A stretch of 64,000 nt of DNA from Anabaena subtropica FACHB-260 (lineage in GTDB: Bacteria; Cyanobacteriota; Cyanobacteriia; Cyanobacteriales; Nostocaceae). A model generated the notes under the pieces. The model was not told where the DNA came from. It did not search any database and worked only from the letters and a program-made list of their open reading frames with translations. The translations under genes and the position numbers were made by a program. Location of the stretch: the NCBI RefSeq assembly GCF_014697105.1, contig NZ_JACJRF010000010.1, positions 1 through 64,000 of the forward strand, read 5' to 3'. Below are positions 62,601-64,000 of the stretch, piece by piece; within the stretch, counting starts at the first letter, position 1, and the number at the start of each line of letters is the position of its first letter.

Positions 62601-62857
62601 GAATGAATTGGTAAATGGATTTTTGGAGAACTCGCTGATTTAGCCGTTCGCTTCTCTACGTGTTGTGGTAATAAACTAGCAATAGCCTGATGTTGAGAAT
62701 ACAGCCATTCGTTTAATTCAGATGCCGAAAGTGCCAAGGGATTGAAGGCGATCGCCTCAAAATCAAAATTCACCTGTGGCGATCGCCAAGTTTCTCCCCA
62801 GATAAATAAACAACTATCTTGCTCTTTTAATATCCAACTGCCGTGTAAAATTGCCAT
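59621..62857 (-). CDS. SNF2/RapA-type DEAD/DEAH helicase
   Basis: 1078 residues. The N-terminal ~560 residues form the long SNF2-associated region found in bacterial members. The helicase motor starts near 585: motif I DDMGLGKT (Lys622), motif II DEAQ (717-720), and the TGTPVENRL segment. The second RecA-like lobe has [27 protein letters not shown] and [12 protein letters not shown]. It is a DNA translocase likely acting on chromosomal protein-DNA complexes or in stress response. It stands alone and is complete. Confidence 0.93.
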   Translation of the reverse strand: [1078 protein letters not shown]

Positions 62858-63060
62858 TTTTAACTACTCAGACTTTTCTCAAATTAATAAATGTTTATTT
62901 TTATCTTTCCACTAAATATAGTGAGTCAAATATTCTCTATAATAAATATTAAGGTTCATAAGTGATTACTAAAATTTATCCAAATTTAGGCAAATGCCTA
63001 CAAATAATTAAGGTTTTTCAAAAATCAAATTCGATTACTACATATCAAACAAAATAAAAC

Positions 63061-63609
63061 ATGAATTTACCTATATATAAAGTGCTAAAAAATGGGAAAA
63101 ATATAGAACTAGATTATATAAAACCTCAAGAATATGAAGATGTAAGAACAATACTCAATTTTGTAATTGATGAGGGTAAAACCTATCCACAAAATCAACC
63201 ATTATCTCAACCGGAATTTGCAGCTTACTGGTTATGTCAAGATGCCTTTGTTATTAGGTTATCTGGTGAGAATGGCACACAAAAGCCACCAACAATATTA
63301 GGGTCATTTTATATCAAGCCAAACTTTCCAGGGCGATGTAGTCATATCTGCAACGCTGGTTTTATTGTACAACCAGGATGGCGGGGTCAGGGTATAGGTA
63401 GGTTTATGGGAGAATCCATGCTCTTGGTAGCAGCCCAGTTAGGCTACAAGGCAGTGATGTTTAATTTAGTCTTTGAAACTAATATACCGTCAATTACTCT
63501 ATGGCAGTCCTTAGGTTTTGATATCATCGGCAACATTCCTGATGCAGTAAAACTAGCTGACAAAAAGGTGGTAAAAGCGCTGATCATGTATCGCGCTTTA
63601 GGGTTATAA
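63061..63609 (+). CDS. GNAT family N-acetyltransferase
   Basis: 182 residues with a C-terminal GNAT domain. The acetyl-CoA loop is GFIVQPGWRGQGIGRFM (about 100-116) and the family end motif NIPSITLWQSLGFDIIG. The N-terminal ~45 residues are typical of the yeast Mpr1/Spt10-like subgroup. The acceptor is unknown. It lies 172 bp before pnp on the same strand. Confidence 0.86.
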   Translation: MNLPIYKVLKNGKNIELDYIKPQEYEDVRTILNFVIDEGKTYPQNQPLSQPEFAAYWLCQDAFVIRLSGENGTQKPPTILGSFYIKPNFPGRCSHICNAGFIVQPGWRGQGIGRFMGESMLLVAAQLGYKAVMFNLVFETNIPSITLWQSLGFDIIGNIPDAVKLADKKVVKALIMYRALGL

Positions 63610-63781
63610 GAGTATGGGGGTATGGATTTTTTCCCTTACACCCTCAACCCCTCCCAAAGTGATAGTCTCATTGTGTAAGTCCCGATGTTGCTGTTTGTAT
63701 GTAACAGAAGCCAGCCATAAGGCATAAATGTTAGGATTGCCACAAAGAGAGAATAGCGTGCATAGAAGGAAAAAAAGCTGA

Positions 63782-64000
63782 ATGGCAGAATTTGATAAGT
63801 CAATATCCTTCGATGGAAGGGATATTCGACTGAAGGTAGGCCTACTAGCACCCCAAGCTGGTGGGTCGGTATTGATAGAATCGGGGGATACAGCTGTTTT
63901 AGTGACAGCGACGCGATCGCAAGGCAGAGAAGGCATTGATTTCCTTCCCCTGACAGTAGATTATGAAGAAAGATTATATGCGGCAGGGAGAATCCCTGGT
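63782..64000 (+). CDS. pnp: polyribonucleotide nucleotidyltransferase, 5' part
   Basis: The frame from the ATG at 63782 stays open for 73 codons to the window edge. It reads [40 protein letters not shown], and [20 protein letters not shown], which is the start of PNPase, the phosphorolytic 3'-5' exoribonuclease of the RNA degradosome. A GAAGGA ribosome site lies nine bases upstream. The gene continues beyond the window, so it is partial here. Confidence 0.93.
   Translation, partial: MAEFDKSISFDGRDIRLKVGLLAPQAGGSVLIESGDTAVLVTATRSQGREGIDFLPLTVDYEERLYAAGRIPG

Noticed and set aside
1-64000. rRNA and tRNA genes, tmRNA and 6S RNA
   Set aside because: I looked for GGTTCGA-type T-loops and other conserved cores and saw none in convincing context; a covariance search would be needed to be certain.

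Overview
The window looks like chromosome of a filamentous, heterocyst-type cyanobacterium (Nostoc/Anabaena/Trichormus group). Supporting signs are the very frequent HIP1 palindrome GCGATCGC, photosynthesis and plastid-lineage genes (psb28, the PSRP-3/Ycf65 ribosomal protein, a CAAD/CURT1-like protein), heptamer tandem repeats such as ACTCATT and AGTCATT between genes, and several families of short G-rich dispersed inverted-repeat elements. The genus is inferred; no rRNA or tRNA gene was seen.

Layout. 1-4.6 kb: dispersed repeats, a Gfo/Idh/MocA oxidoreductase, then a minus-strand run of a sigma-70-like protein, a DUF1822 protein and a DUF4870 membrane protein. 4.6-12.3 kb: a secreted two-repeat protein and an envelope or stress group (CAAD protein, BON lipoprotein, duplicated YflT-type protein, and a 1043-residue membrane protein with six repeats of about 98 residues). 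12.4-24.6 kb: housekeeping genes (psb28, moaB, grxD-bolA, aroC, ppa, panD, a metallo-beta-lactamase-fold protein without its zinc motif, a Na+/H+ antiporter, mtnA, an Eis-like acetyltransferase, an amine oxidase and a phosphoglycerate-mutase-like phosphatase). 25-32 kb: redox enzymes (FAD-Rieske oxidoreductase, glutathione transferase, peroxiredoxin-glutaredoxin fusion) and truB.

32-40.2 kb is a minus-strand accessory block and the most interesting part. An ECF-like sigma factor overlaps a DUF1822 gene, followed by a membrane-anchored CHAT (caspase-like) protein carrying an EF-hand loop, which overlaps a CPBP-family membrane protein. Further along are an UPF0175/DUF3368 toxin-antitoxin remnant, a small two-span membrane protein and a secreted Arg-rich protein. 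Four sites with the same architecture, TTGCAGCA followed after a fixed distance by WCGTWY, lie upstream of the sigma gene, the CHAT gene, the small membrane protein and the Arg-rich protein. I read this as an autoregulated sigma regulon controlling a protease and envelope-stress module. The locus at 2.1-4.6 kb repeats the sigma-DUF1822-membrane protein order.

40.3-64 kb: Lin0512 protein, a 34-residue membrane peptide, an AbrB-type membrane protein, DUF547, an RTX lipase, a glycosyltransferase, a rhodanese, a duplicated DUF2795 protein, an amino-acid ABC importer with fused binding protein and permease, a RodZ-like protein, a LOV-PAS-GGDEF-EAL photoreceptor, PSRP-3, an orphan histidine kinase, a rhomboid protease, a SNF2 helicase, a GNAT protein and the 5' end of pnp. 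Gene remnants (kinase-like, WD40, DUF3368) and at least three families of small non-coding mobile or repeat elements are scattered between the genes.
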